DNA from: an uncultured Aquiluna sp.
Lineage (GTDB): Bacteria; Actinomycetota; Actinomycetes; Actinomycetales; Microbacteriaceae
NCBI GenBank assembly: GCA_913057795.1
Contig: CAJXOD010000012.1
Span: 1-36,700 of the forward strand
DNA: 36,700 nt
Direction of reading: 5' to 3'
Every line of letters starts with the position of its first letter. The stretch's first letter is position 1. Positions 1 through 10,051 of the stretch are shown piece after piece. Made by a program: the position numbers and the translations under genes. Below the pieces are notes generated by a model that had not been told where the DNA came from, did no database searches, and saw only the letters and a list, made by a program, of their open reading frames with translations.

Positions 1-2413
1 AGTCGCTCTGGTCAAACCTAGCAAAAACTACGCCCATAGTGTCGCGGCCCTTTGCTGGAACCTCGTTAGCCGAGCTCCTGATTACCTTGCCAGAGGACAA
101 TACCGCTAGAACCTCGTCGGTTTCATCCACCATCAGTGCCCCGATTAGGTCACCGCGCTTCTCATCAAGTTTGGCAACCTTAATACCAATACCGCCACGT
201 TTCTGAACTCGGTACTGATCCGCAGCGGTGCGTTTGGCATAACCACCCTCGGTTACAACAAAGACGAAGCCAGACTCTCCAATGACCGAGGCCGACAACA
301 GCTGGTCGCCCTTTCTAAAGGCCATACCAATGACCCCGGAGGTGTCTCGACCCATTGGACGCATTGAGTCGTTAGCCGCGGAGAACCTTATGGACATTCC
401 CTTACGACTAACCAAAAGCACATCGTTCTCTTCGCTCACCAACATTGCGTTAATAAGTTCATCGCCCTCGCGGAGCTTTATGGCGATGATGCCACCAGTT
501 CTTGCCGTGTCATAGAGCTCCAGAGCCGTCTTTTTGACAAGTCCACTCTTGGTGGCCATGACCAAATACGGCTCCTGCTGATAGTCCTTAAGATCCAGCA
601 CCTTCACTACGTATTCCTCCGGCTGCAAGGCCAAGAGGTTCGCAACGTGCTGACCCTTTGAATCACGACCAGACTCTTGGACCTCGTAGACCTTGGACCG
701 ATAAACCCGTCCGGTGTTGGTGAAGAACATCAACCAGTGGTGAGTGGTAGAAACAATAAAGTTCTGAACCACATCGTCGGCTCGAAGGCTTGCCCCCTTA
801 ACGCCCCTGCCACCGCGGTGTTGCACACGATAGTTATCGCTTCTGGTTCGCTTGATGTAGCCACCTTGAGTTAGCGTAACCACCATTTCCTCTTCGGGAA
901 TTAGGTCTTCTATGCTGACGTCGCCGTCGTAACCAAGCATTATCTCTGAGCGACGCTCATCGCCATACTTGTTCGTAATTTCAGCTAACTCACTAGACAC
1001 GATGTCGCGTTGGGCTTTTTCGTCTCCGATGATGCGCTGAAACTCAGTTATCTGAATTTCGAGCTCCGCGGCCTCATCGATAATTTTCTGGCGCTCGAGC
1101 GCCGCCAGTTGACGCAATTGCATGTTCAAGATCGCACGGGCTTGCAGTTCATCGATCGTCAGTAGCTTGATTAGTCCATCGCGAGCATCTTCCACGGTCG
1201 CGCTCTTGCGAATCAACGCGATTACATCGTCAAGCGAGTCAAGGGCCTTCAGGTAACCGCGAAGGATGTGAGCACGCTCTTCTGCCTTACGCAGCCTGAA
1301 CTGAGTTCTTCTGACAATGATGTCGATCTGGTGGGTCACCCAATTGGTAATAAAGCCATCAATCGACAGCGTCCTAGGGATGCCATCAACAAGCGCAAGC
1401 ATGTTGGCACCGAAGTTGTCCTGCAACTGGGTGTACTTATAGAGGTTATTCAGCACAACTCTTGCAACCGCGTCGCGCTTCAGGACAATTACGAGTCGCT
1501 GACCAGTTCTACCGGATGTTTCATCGCGAATGTCCGCGATGCCTGTGAGTTTCCCCTCTTTGGTTAGCTCTGCGATCTTCAGTGCCAAGTTATCTGGGTT
1601 TACTTGATAAGGAAGTTCAGTAACAACTAGGCAGGTTCGGTTCTGAACCTCTTCGACGTTTACAACAGCACGCATTGTTATTGAGCCACGGCCGGTTCGA
1701 TAGGCATCCTCAATGCCGCGGCGACCAAGAATCTGGGCACCGGTTGGAAAGTCTGGACCCCTAACAATTTTGATTAGCTCTTCAATTAGAGCTTCGCCCT
1801 CGATTTCAGGGTTAGCAAGAACAAACTGCGCTGCCTCTGATACTTCTCTGAGGTTGTGCGGAGGAATGTTTGTTGCCATTCCAACCGCAATACCGATTGA
1901 TCCATTAACCAAGAGGTTTGGGAACCTGGCCGGCAAAATAGTCGGCTCTTGGGTGCGACCGTCGTAGTTGTCTTGGAAGTCAACGGTGTCTTCGTCGATG
2001 TCGCGTACCATCTCCATCGCCAACGGCGCCATCTTGCACTCGGTGTATCTTGGCGCGGCAGCCGGGTCATTTCCGGGGGAACCGAAGTTGCCTTGTCCCG
2101 AGACAAGCGGATAACGAAGATTCCAGTCCTGGACCAACCGAACCAAGGTGTCGTAGATAGCTGTGTCGCCGTGAGGGTGATATTGACCCATGACATCGCC
2201 CACTACACGCGAACACTTTGAGAACTGCTTGTCTGGTCGGTAACCACCGTCATACATCGCGTAGAGAACGCGACGGTGAACCGGCTTTAGCCCGTCCCTC
2301 ACGTCCGGAAGCGCTCGCCCGACGATAACGCTCATCGCGTAGTCGAGGTAGCTTCGTTGCATTTCGACCTTTAGGTCGATTTGCTCTATTTTGTCCATCT
2401 GGCCTTCTGACAT
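1..2413 (-). CDS. gyrA: DNA gyrase subunit A (C-terminal end outside window)
   Basis: GyrA is the breakage-reunion subunit of DNA gyrase, which introduces negative supercoils with GyrB. The reading frame stays open from the ATG at 2413 to the window edge, giving 804 codons, so only the last part of the C-terminal beta-pinwheel is missing. The catalytic tyrosine is Tyr123 in the motif AAAPRYTE. The quinolone-resistance region reads [10 protein letters not shown] at about residues 79-88, with Thr84 at the position of E. coli Ser83 and Asp88 at that of Asp87. Pinwheel-type repeats such as [20 protein letters not shown] follow in the C-terminal half. A good ribosome site (GGTAGGAGAG) precedes the start. 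The gene begins 13 nt after gyrB stops, as in a gyrB-gyrA operon. Confidence 0.97.
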   Translation of the reverse strand, partial: MSEGQMDKIEQIDLKVEMQRSYLDYAMSVIVGRALPDVRDGLKPVHRRVLYAMYDGGYRPDKQFSKCSRVVGDVMGQYHPHGDTAIYDTLVRLVQDWNLRYPLVSGQGNFGSPGNDPAAAPRYTECKMAPLAMEMVRDIDEDTVDFQDNYDGRTQEPTILPARFPNLLVNGSIGIAVGMATNIPPHNLREVSEAAQFVLANPEIEGEALIEELIKIVRGPDFPTGAQILGRRGIEDAYRTGRGSITMRAVVNVEEVQNRTCLVVTELPYQVNPDNLALKIAELTKEGKLTGIADIRDETSGRTGQRLVIVLKRDAVARVVLNNLYKYTQLQDNFGANMLALVDGIPRTLSIDGFITNWVTHQIDIIVRRTQFRLRKAEERAHILRGYLKALDSLDDVIALIRKSATVEDARDGLIKLLTIDELQARAILNMQLRQLAALERQKIIDEAAELEIQITEFQRIIGDEKAQRDIVSSELAEITNKYGDERRSEIMLGYDGDVSIEDLIPEEEMVVTLTQGGYIKRTRSDNYRVQHRGGRGVKGASLRADDVVQNFIVSTTHHWLMFFTNTGRVYRSKVYEVQESGRDSKGQHVANLLALQPEEYVVKVLDLKDYQQEPYLVMATKSGLVKKTALELYDTARTGGIIAIKLREGDELINAMLVSEENDVLLVSRKGMSIRFSAANDSMRPMGRDTSGVIGMAFRKGDQLLSASVIGESGFVFVVTEGGYAKRTAADQYRVQKRGGIGIKVAKLDEKRGDLIGALMVDETDEVLAVLSSGKVIRSSANEVPAKGRDTMGVVFARFDQSD

Positions 2414-2426
2414 TTTTCTCTCCTAC

Positions 2427-4484
<2,058 letters not shown>

Positions 4485-4973
4485 TCACCCGTAGGTGTCA
4501 CGTGGACCCCGTCCAGGAACCGATCTGGGACCCTTCTTCCAACTCGGTGCGTTCGGACCGATAAACATAACTTCATCTACAACAAGTTTTGGATGAACAT
4601 CGACTAACTTCTTCAAAACCTGAGTCTCCAATAGGCGCATTTGAGTAGCCCAGGCCGTTGACTTGCAGCGAACGATTAGTTGCGTGCCCTTCAGCTCTTC
4701 GGGGAAGGAGGCGTTTGCACTCTCCGGGCCCACAACTAGATCCCAATCCGCAAACAGTGACGCCTTCTCAAGATCCGCAGTCCAGTTGAATTCTCCAAAC
4801 AGATGTTCCAAGCTCTGGCTGGCGGTCACTAGGTCGCGACCAGGATCAAACGGCTGCGTACCACGCGTCTGGTTTTTCTCCCGGAGCTTCTGGTCCTTCG
4901 ACTTCATTCCATGCGAGTTTGCAAGAAAGCTTTGAAAAAAGCCATCAGCAACTTCAAAGAAAATATTAGGCAC
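4485..4973 (-). CDS. DUF721 (DciA-like) protein
   Basis: This is a member of the DUF721 family found between recF and gyrB in actinobacteria. Relatives called DciA act with the replicative helicase DnaB in bacteria lacking DnaC. The conserved part is in the C-terminal two thirds, with FNWTADLEKASLFADWDLVV and a following LIVRCKSTAWATQMRLLE stretch. The N-terminal 40 residues are basic and polar and probably disordered. The start is taken as GTG at 4973 (162 residues) because a GGGGGG ribosome site lies 8 nt upstream. A TTG at 4979 is too close to it. The gene overlaps the end of recF by 8 nt, which suggests coupled translation. The helicase-loading role is inferred from the family and not visible in the sequence. 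Confidence 0.85.
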   Translation of the reverse strand: MPNIFFEVADGFFQSFLANSHGMKSKDQKLREKNQTRGTQPFDPGRDLVTASQSLEHLFGEFNWTADLEKASLFADWDLVVGPESANASFPEELKGTQLIVRCKSTAWATQMRLLETQVLKKLVDVHPKLVVDEVMFIGPNAPSWKKGPRSVPGRGPRDTYG

Positions 4974-6099
4974 TGACAAAACCCCCCGATACGTTCATTT
5001 TGCTGGACCAATCAAGATTCGGCGCCATGGTCTCATCCGCGGCGGTAATTATTACTTGCTCATAATCTGTGACGAATTCGACTAGGCGTTCCCGCCTGCC
5101 TTTATCCAACACTGCAAACACGTCATCTAGTAACAAGATCGGATCCCCGTTGTTGCTCGTTTTTCGTGAAACATCCCCTAGAGCGAGTTTTAGGCCCAGG
5201 GCCAAGGACCAGGCCTCACCCTGGGAAGCGTGGGTTCTTGCGAGTAATCCGGCTTTATCTATTAGTAGCTCATCCCTGTGAGGTCCAGCCAGGGTGATGC
5301 CACGCTCGAGCTCTTTTTTTCGCAGCGCATCAAGGCGTTCGTAGAACAATTGAGAATAAACTTTTGGATCACTTTCGATGTCCGTCCACTTCTCGCTGTC
5401 ATCGCTCCCCACTGCTGAAACCACCCGCAAGCTAATAACATCGCGTGAATCACTGAGGGCCGTGTAAAAAGTCTGTAAGAGCGGTGAAAGCGCCGTCACC
5501 AGCTCAAGTCGCTCCGCGGCGAGTTCGGTGCCCAATGCGACCAGTTGGTCGTCCCAAATTTCTAGAGTGGAAAGTTCGGGATTCTTTACACCCCTTGCGG
5601 ATTTTAAAAGGGCGTTTCGTTGCTTCAGCACACGTTCGTAGTCTGCTTTCACGCCAGACAAGCGTGGTTTCAGCTGCACGAGGGAGTTATCTAAGAATTT
5701 TCTTCTGTCACCAGGGTCTCGCCTTATTAGGTCTAGATCCTCCGGGGCGAAGGAAACTGTTCTGACTAAACCTAGAATCTCTGAGGTTTTCTTTCTGGCA
5801 GACCCGTTCAGAAAATACCTGTTACTTGTGTCCCTGTTCAGCTCGATTCCAACTAGGAGCTCGCGCGAGTTATGGTTCACCTTCCCGGATAACTGTGCCG
5901 TGGCTTGGTCCTTTTGTATCAAAGACTGATAGCCACTAACCCGATGTGACTCAAGAGAGGATAAATAGCTGACCGCCTCAACAAGATTTGTCTTCCCCTC
6001 GCCGTTCTGGCCGTATAGCAACACCTGACCGGCTGAAAAATCAACGCTTAGCTGCGAGTAATTCCGAAAGTTAGCCAGCTGCAGAGACTTGAGCCACAA
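4966..6099 (-). CDS. recF: DNA replication and repair protein RecF
   Basis: RecF is an SMC-like ATPase that helps load RecA at gaps and stalled forks. The protein has 377 residues. Walker A is GQNGEGKT at residues 30-37, a signature-like HASQGEAWSLALGLKLA lies near 290, and Walker B is PILLLDDVFAVLD near 325. The start is a TTG at 6099, supported by AAAGGA 8 nt upstream, which lies just after the dnaN stop. recF follows dnaN directly here. Many Microbacteriaceae carry a 6-phosphogluconate dehydrogenase gene between them, so its absence is a small layout difference (family knowledge from memory). Confidence 0.96.
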   Translation of the reverse strand: MWLKSLQLANFRNYSQLSVDFSAGQVLLYGQNGEGKTNLVEAVSYLSSLESHRVSGYQSLIQKDQATAQLSGKVNHNSRELLVGIELNRDTSNRYFLNGSARKKTSEILGLVRTVSFAPEDLDLIRRDPGDRRKFLDNSLVQLKPRLSGVKADYERVLKQRNALLKSARGVKNPELSTLEIWDDQLVALGTELAAERLELVTALSPLLQTFYTALSDSRDVISLRVVSAVGSDDSEKWTDIESDPKVYSQLFYERLDALRKKELERGITLAGPHRDELLIDKAGLLARTHASQGEAWSLALGLKLALGDVSRKTSNNGDPILLLDDVFAVLDKGRRERLVEFVTDYEQVIITAADETMAPNLDWSSKMNVSGGFVSA

Positions 6100-6115
6100 G
6101 TGCCGAGTCCTTTGC

Positions 6116-7246
6116 CTAAGAAACTAGAAGATTTGGCTGTAATAGGTATTTAAAGTCTTTGTCGCCATCTTTTGGATCGACTGGGCTTATGAGTACCGGA
6201 CCGGGCTTATTTGGATTGTTCGGGTTCACCGTAAATCCTATTTTTACGTTCTCCACATCAAGGCCCGTTAATGCGTCGGTCAAAAATTGTGGCCGTAAGG
6301 AAACTAGCGTATCCTCCCCCTTCATTGAGCAGGAGATTTGCTCGGAGGCATCAGCCACATCTGATCCTATTGATTCAAGGGATAATTCGCTCTCGGTGAA
6401 CTTGTAACGCAGAGGTTTTTCCCGATCTACTACGAGGGCGACCCTACGTGTCGCGTCCAATAGGTCTTGTCTGCTGAGGATCGCAAAGCTGGCCGTTTCC
6501 TCCGGGAACAACTGCAGTACTGCGGGGTATTTGCCCTTGATGGTAGCAGTGGAGACTGACTTATTGCCACTTGAGAAACCAATCATGTCCTTTTCGCCCT
6601 CACCGAAACCAAGCTCTAGTTCACTGTCGTGACTGAAGGTCTTTGAAATCTCGCTTAGAACCCTCGCAGGTATCAACACTTCACGTTCCACCGACTTGCC
6701 GTTCCAAGGGAGGACCTTCACAGCTACCCTGAATCGGTCCGTAGAGACCATAGTCAATTCTTTCGCGCTTGCGGTTATCATCACTGCCGTGAGAACGGGG
6801 GTTATCTCCTCCCGAGAGGCCGCCACTGCAACCTTTGACACACCGTTAGTAAATTCACCGGCCGAAACTTTGCCAGTAGCGACTGGGAAGGCCGGAGTAT
6901 CCGGATAGTCGGTTGTCGACATTGAGGATAAGGAAAATTTACTAGAGCCTGAATTGACTTGAAGCCTTGACTCATCCAGTTGTATTGCCACAGACGCGGC
7001 AGGAAGCTTGCTTAGTATCTCGGAAAGCAATCGCGCTTGAACAAGAACTTTTCCGGGCAGGTCGACGGCAGCTGCAATTTTCACTCTCGCAGCAACTTCA
7101 TAGTCAAAAATTGATAGCTGCACTTCGTTACCATCTGCTTCTATCATGACGCCCGACAACTGTGGAAGCTGCGGTCTGGGTGACAAAAGGCGAACCAAAA
7201 AGGAAACAGCATCACTTAGCACTTCGCGATCGGCTTGGAATTTCAT
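6116..7246 (-). CDS. dnaN: DNA polymerase III sliding clamp (beta subunit)
   Basis: DnaN is the ring-shaped processivity clamp that holds DNA polymerase III on DNA and recruits many replication and repair proteins. The protein has 376 residues, the usual size for three clamp domains. Recognisable stretches are the N-terminal LSDAVSFLVRLLSPRPQLPQ, the central VSTDRFRVAVKVLPW and a C-terminal end rich in Pro and Asn that finishes YLLQPNLLVS. The ATG at 7246 follows a plausible AGAAGG ribosome site. The gene lies just downstream of oriC and is probably co-transcribed with recF and the DUF721 gene, given spacings of 16 nt and an overlap. Confidence 0.97.
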   Translation of the reverse strand: MKFQADREVLSDAVSFLVRLLSPRPQLPQLSGVMIEADGNEVQLSIFDYEVAARVKIAAAVDLPGKVLVQARLLSEILSKLPAASVAIQLDESRLQVNSGSSKFSLSSMSTTDYPDTPAFPVATGKVSAGEFTNGVSKVAVAASREEITPVLTAVMITASAKELTMVSTDRFRVAVKVLPWNGKSVEREVLIPARVLSEISKTFSHDSELELGFGEGEKDMIGFSSGNKSVSTATIKGKYPAVLQLFPEETASFAILSRQDLLDATRRVALVVDREKPLRYKFTESELSLESIGSDVADASEQISCSMKGEDTLVSLRPQFLTDALTGLDVENVKIGFTVNPNNPNKPGPVLISPVDPKDGDKDFKYLLQPNLLVS

Positions 7247-7573
7247 GGTGACCTTCTAGTTGATTGGGTTTTATCTTGGCACAAGACTTCGCCAGAGTCA
7301 CAACCTCGCAAGGGAGGGTGGAATTATTAATTATTTAATATCTTTAATAATCACTAATAACCTGCTGTGTAAAAGTGGATAAGTCCCTGTCGGGCTCTTG
7401 TTAATTGAGAACTACATCGTTGTAAGTTGTACACAGTTCTGTGGATAAGCCTGTGGATAAGTCATCTAGTTGTGGATTGTTTTAGATTTGTGAACAAATT
7501 GAAGTGATTTATAGGGGAAAGTACTCGACTTCTCCACATTATTTTCGGAGTTATCCACAGGCTTCTTTTAAAA
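7247..7573. other. oriC: Chromosomal origin oriC (dnaA-dnaN intergenic region)
   Basis: This 327-nt gap between dnaA and dnaN has all the marks of oriC. Perfect DnaA boxes (TTATCCACA or its complement) are at 7440-7448 (minus), 7452-7460 (minus) and 7551-7559 (plus). One-mismatch boxes are at 7366-7374 (TGTGTAAAA), 7374-7382 (AGTGGATAA), 7427-7435 (TTGTACACA) and 7530-7538 (TTCTCCACA). A stretch at about 7319-7360 is almost all A and T and is the likely unwinding element, on the dnaN side of the boxes. An inverted repeat ATTTGT-GA-ACAAAT sits at 7486-7499. The role follows from gene context and box content. Confidence 0.93.
7319..7360. other. AT-rich DNA unwinding element of oriC
   Basis: About 40 nt consist almost only of A and T, with TTAATTATTTAATATC and TAATAATC-type runs. 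It borders a short CCTGC patch and then the DnaA boxes at 7366 and 7374. Reading toward the boxes, TAATAA triplets sit next to the CC patch. This order resembles the DnaA-trio arrangement known from Bacillus (AT triplets, GC patch, box). The match is suggestive only. Confidence 0.6.
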
Positions 7574-8962
7574 CTATTTGTGGTTATCTTTTAATTTTTG
7601 AATTATTTCCGACACCTGATTGTAGATATAACGTTTTTCTCGCATTTCGGAGCTAATTTTTTTCGTCGCATACATGACCGTCGTGTGATCGCGATTACCA
7701 AAATGAGTGCCTATTTTGGGTAGTGATAGGTCCGTTAGTTCACGGCAGATGTGCATAGCTATTTGCCGGGCCAGCGCAATTGCGGCTTGTCGTCCGGATC
7801 CCGTGAGCTGTTCTTGGGTTATTTTGAAGTATGTCGAGGTCGCTGCGATGATTTCTAATGGGCTTATTCGAGTGTCGTCGGACACTGAGTAGGTGTCCTT
7901 TAGGACTGTTTGTACGAGGTCCATGTCGAGCGGTTGTCGGTTTAGGTTGGCGAAGGCTGTGACTCGGATCAGGGTGCCTTCGAGCTCTCTGATATTGGAC
8001 GAAATTCTGGTTGCCATGTACTCGATTACATCGTCCGGAACCGGAATCCTCTCCAAAGCTGCCTTCTTACGCAAGATAGCAACTCGTGTCTCAAACTCGG
8101 GGGCTTGGATGTCCGTGATGAGGCCCCATTCGAAGCGAGAGAGCATTCTCTCCTCGAACCCTGCTAGCTGCTTGGGTCGAAGGTCGGAAGTAATGACCAC
8201 CTGCTTGTTGTGGTCGTGCAGATTATTGAAGGTGTGGAAAAAGGCCTCTTGAGTCTGATCCTTGCCCTGGAGGAATTGGATGTCGTCCACTAGCAAAATA
8301 TCAACATCGCGATACTGCGCCTGGAAATCTGAGGTTTTGTTGTTTTGGATTGCGTTTATAAAGTCATTTGTAAATTCTTCGCTCGAGACATAACGAACTT
8401 TGGTTCTTGGCTTCAAGTGCATTGCGTAGTGACCAATGGCATGAAGCAGGTGCGTTTTGCCTAGGCCGCTTGATCCGTAGATGAATAGTGGGTTGTACGC
8501 CTCGGCGGGTGCCTCAGCAACGGCGAAGGCCGCGGCGTGCGCGAACCTGTTTGAGCCACCAGTCACAAAATTATCAAAACTATATTTCGGGTTTAGTCCG
8601 GATGTGCCGGTTATTGGAACTGGGCCAGTGGCCGGATCACGGTCGATTACCGGTGGCTCGGGCTCCACGGCTAATTCAATGCGGGTTGGAGTTTGGAGCT
8701 CCTCGTTGGTGATTATTAGGAAAGATGTTGGTCCCCCGAATTCAGCCACGTCGCCAAGCGCATCTAGAAGCAACTCCTTGAGTCGCTGCTGAAGCATTGA
8801 ACGTGTTGTCTCGTTTGGTACTTCAAGGTAGAGGGTGTCATCTAGGACGCCCTTTGGAACTGCGAGATCGAGGTGGCCTTTTAGATGTGGCGTAACCCTA
8901 GGGTCCGATGCAATTTTAGATACGAGGTCGCTCCACATACTAGTGAGGGCGACGTCGGCCAT
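7574..8962 (-). CDS. dnaA: Chromosomal replication initiator DnaA
   Basis: DnaA binds DnaA boxes and opens oriC. From the ATG at 8962 the protein has 462 residues. Domain I spans about 1-90, a short domain II linker rich in Pro, Glu and Thr about 90-122, and the AAA+ domain holds Walker A GSSGLGKT (163-170) and Walker B VDILLVDDIQFL. The C-terminal DNA-binding signature is GNRDHTTVMYATKKI. The open frame runs upstream to a TTG at 9040, but the ATG is preferred: AAGGAG lies 6 nt before it, it gives the usual domain I, and the extension would be encoded by DnaA boxes. The linker is much shorter than in Streptomyces. Confidence 0.97.
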   Translation of the reverse strand: MADVALTSMWSDLVSKIASDPRVTPHLKGHLDLAVPKGVLDDTLYLEVPNETTRSMLQQRLKELLLDALGDVAEFGGPTSFLIITNEELQTPTRIELAVEPEPPVIDRDPATGPVPITGTSGLNPKYSFDNFVTGGSNRFAHAAAFAVAEAPAEAYNPLFIYGSSGLGKTHLLHAIGHYAMHLKPRTKVRYVSSEEFTNDFINAIQNNKTSDFQAQYRDVDILLVDDIQFLQGKDQTQEAFFHTFNNLHDHNKQVVITSDLRPKQLAGFEERMLSRFEWGLITDIQAPEFETRVAILRKKAALERIPVPDDVIEYMATRISSNIRELEGTLIRVTAFANLNRQPLDMDLVQTVLKDTYSVSDDTRISPLEIIAATSTYFKITQEQLTGSGRQAAIALARQIAMHICRELTDLSLPKIGTHFGNRDHTTVMYATKKISSEMREKRYIYNQVSEIIQKLKDNHK

Positions 8963-8990
8963 CTGGAGCTCCTTCGGGTTCTTAACATAC

Positions 8991-9053
8991 TTATGCACAG
9001 ATTTTTGCACAGATAGTTGGACCTGTGTATAAACCCTCAATGCCTGTGGAAAA
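8991..9053. promoter_or_regulatory. DnaA-box group upstream of dnaA
   Basis: Four DnaA-box-like 9-mers lie within 63 nt directly upstream of the dnaA start. TTATGCACA at 8991-8999 and TGTGTATAA (complement TTATACACA) at 9024-9032 fit the TTATNCACA consensus. TTTTGCACA at 9003-9011 and TGTGGAAAA at 9045-9053 are weaker. Boxes in the dnaA promoter are the known basis of DnaA autoregulation, so this region may let DnaA limit its own transcription and may also extend the origin on the far side of dnaA. Confidence 0.75.
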
Positions 9054-9197
9054 CTTGTCGAAAGTACTTCAATTCCACGATTGGAACATTCAAGTGGATA
9101 GGGCGGTTTGATATCAAGTTAACTCGGCGTGTCGCAACTGATTTTTTTGAATTTGTATGAGAAGCACGCAATTTGGCACATTTAGTCCGCGGCAGCC

Positions 9198-9226
9198 TTG
9201 ACTATCGGCTATATTCATCGTAGATT
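9198..9226 (+). promoter_or_regulatory. Promoter of the rpmH-rnpA operon
   Basis: A housekeeping-type promoter is visible: -35 TTGACT at 9198-9203, a spacer of 17 nt, and -10 TAGATT at 9221-9226. Transcription would start near 9233, leaving a leader of about 43 nt before the rpmH GTG at 9276. It is placed as expected for the block rpmH-rnpA-yidD-yidC-jag. Confidence 0.7.
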
Positions 9227-9275
9227 ATGGAAGTTGTTTTGGGATGTAATTCCCAACAGACCCAGGGAGTTTTAA

Positions 9276-9413
9276 GTGAGCAAGCGCACATTCCAACCGA
9301 ACAATCGTCGCCGTGCAAAAAAGCACGGCTTCCGTCTACGTATGCGTACTCGCGCGGGACGTGCCATCATGGCCGCTCGCCGTCGCAAGGGTCGCACAGA
9401 GCTAAGCGCCTAG
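9276..9413 (+). CDS. rpmH: 50S ribosomal protein L34
   Basis: L34 is a very small basic protein of the large ribosomal subunit. The gene encodes 45 residues beginning [20 protein letters not shown] and ending [10 protein letters not shown], which is the normal length and the standard family pattern. Translation starts at GTG 9276, with a CAGGGAG ribosome site 6 nt upstream. It is the first gene after the promoter at 9198-9226 and lies 7 nt before rnpA, the nearly universal bacterial order. Confidence 0.96.
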   Translation: MSKRTFQPNNRRRAKKHGFRLRMRTRAGRAIMAARRRKGRTELSA

Positions 9414-9420
9414 AGGGCAG

Positions 9421-9744
9421 TTGCTAGCGCGCGAGAATCGATTATCTTCTAGCGACCAAATCCGCCAGGTGATAAGGCTCGGCAAGCGCAGTAGCAATGA
9501 ATTCGCAACAATCCATTTTTTGCCGGCCGAAACAAGCCGGTTCGCGATAGTAACCTCCCGCGCCGTCGGGAACGCCGTCGTTAGAAACAAAATACGTCGT
9601 AGGACCAAAGCCGTTCTGAGTGGACTAATCGCAGATAAAACCCAGATTCATGGAGTCGTGCGCTATCGAGCAGCAGCCACCAATCTCAGCTTCGATGAAC
9701 TGAAGGCTTCGATACTCAGACTTATGGAGCGGACGGAAAAGTGA
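9421..9744 (+). CDS. rnpA: Ribonuclease P protein component
   Basis: RnpA is the protein partner of the RNase P RNA that matures the 5' ends of tRNAs. The protein has 107 residues beginning MLARENRLSSSDQIRQ, as in other actinobacterial RnpA, and carries the RNR signature region AVGNAVVRNKIRRR. The start codon is TTG at 9421. The ribosome site (GAGGG) is unusually close, so translation may depend on coupling to rpmH, which stops 7 nt upstream. The stop overlaps the GTG of yidD. Confidence 0.94.
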   Translation: MLARENRLSSSDQIRQVIRLGKRSSNEFATIHFLPAETSRFAIVTSRAVGNAVVRNKIRRRTKAVLSGLIADKTQIHGVVRYRAAATNLSFDELKASILRLMERTEK

Positions 9745-10049
9745 AATTTTTTCAGTTTCTCCTTCTGGTGCCCAGAAACACTTTGATCATTTTTGTGATG
9801 GTTTACAGAAAAATCATCTCTCCGCTTTACGGAGACGTCTGTCGCTATTACCCCTCGTGCTCGACCTACGGCCTTCACTCCTTGCAGCGCTTGGGTGTGT
9901 TGCGCGCAATCCCACTTATGGGCTGGCGAGTTCTGCGCTGTAATCCGTGGTCAGCTGGCGGGGTGGATGAGGTCTCAAGTGCACCTAACTGGATTTCCAT
10001 AAGCCAGCTAGGATTTACTACACCCGCTAGTTCAGAAATAAAGAGGTAA
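9741..10049 (+). CDS. yidD: Membrane protein insertion efficiency factor YidD
   Basis: YidD is a small membrane-associated protein that helps YidC-dependent insertion of membrane proteins. The 102-residue product has an N-terminal hydrophobic or amphipathic segment (FQFLLLVPRNTLIIFVMVY), the family core ISPLYGDVCRYYPSCSTYG with conserved cysteines, and CNPWSAGGVDEV. The C-terminal tail is short and poorly conserved. The start is GTG at 9741, overlapping the rnpA stop by 4 nt (GTGA). yidC follows after 2 nt. Confidence 0.94.
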   Translation: MKFFQFLLLVPRNTLIIFVMVYRKIISPLYGDVCRYYPSCSTYGLHSLQRLGVLRAIPLMGWRVLRCNPWSAGGVDEVSSAPNWISISQLGFTTPASSEIKR

Positions 10050-10051
10050 CT

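Larger units (their letters stand above)
8963..9275. other. Divergent dnaA / rpmH intergenic region
   Basis: These 313 nt separate the minus-strand dnaA from the plus-strand rpmH. The left part (8991-9053) holds DnaA boxes and must contain the dnaA promoter, for which I see no clear -35/-10 pair. The right part holds a good rpmH promoter at 9198-9226. The middle (about 9060-9190) contains an A/T-rich patch with a T7 run near 9142 and no supported gene. Confidence 0.7.

Noticed and set aside
1268-2221. Several plus-strand frames of 80-100 codons opposite gyrA, and similar frames opposite gyrB.
   Set aside because: They are antisense shadows of strongly conserved gyrase genes and have no ribosome site or recognisable domain.
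5156-5175. A parS-like sequence inside recF (CGTTTTTCGTGAAACA).
   Set aside because: It has three mismatches to TGTTTCACGTGAAACA, including the central bases, and lies in conserved recF coding sequence.
8963-9040. Extended dnaA start at TTG 9040 (26 extra residues).
   Set aside because: The extension is encoded by DnaA boxes, lacks similarity to DnaA domain I, and a strong ribosome site supports ATG 8962.
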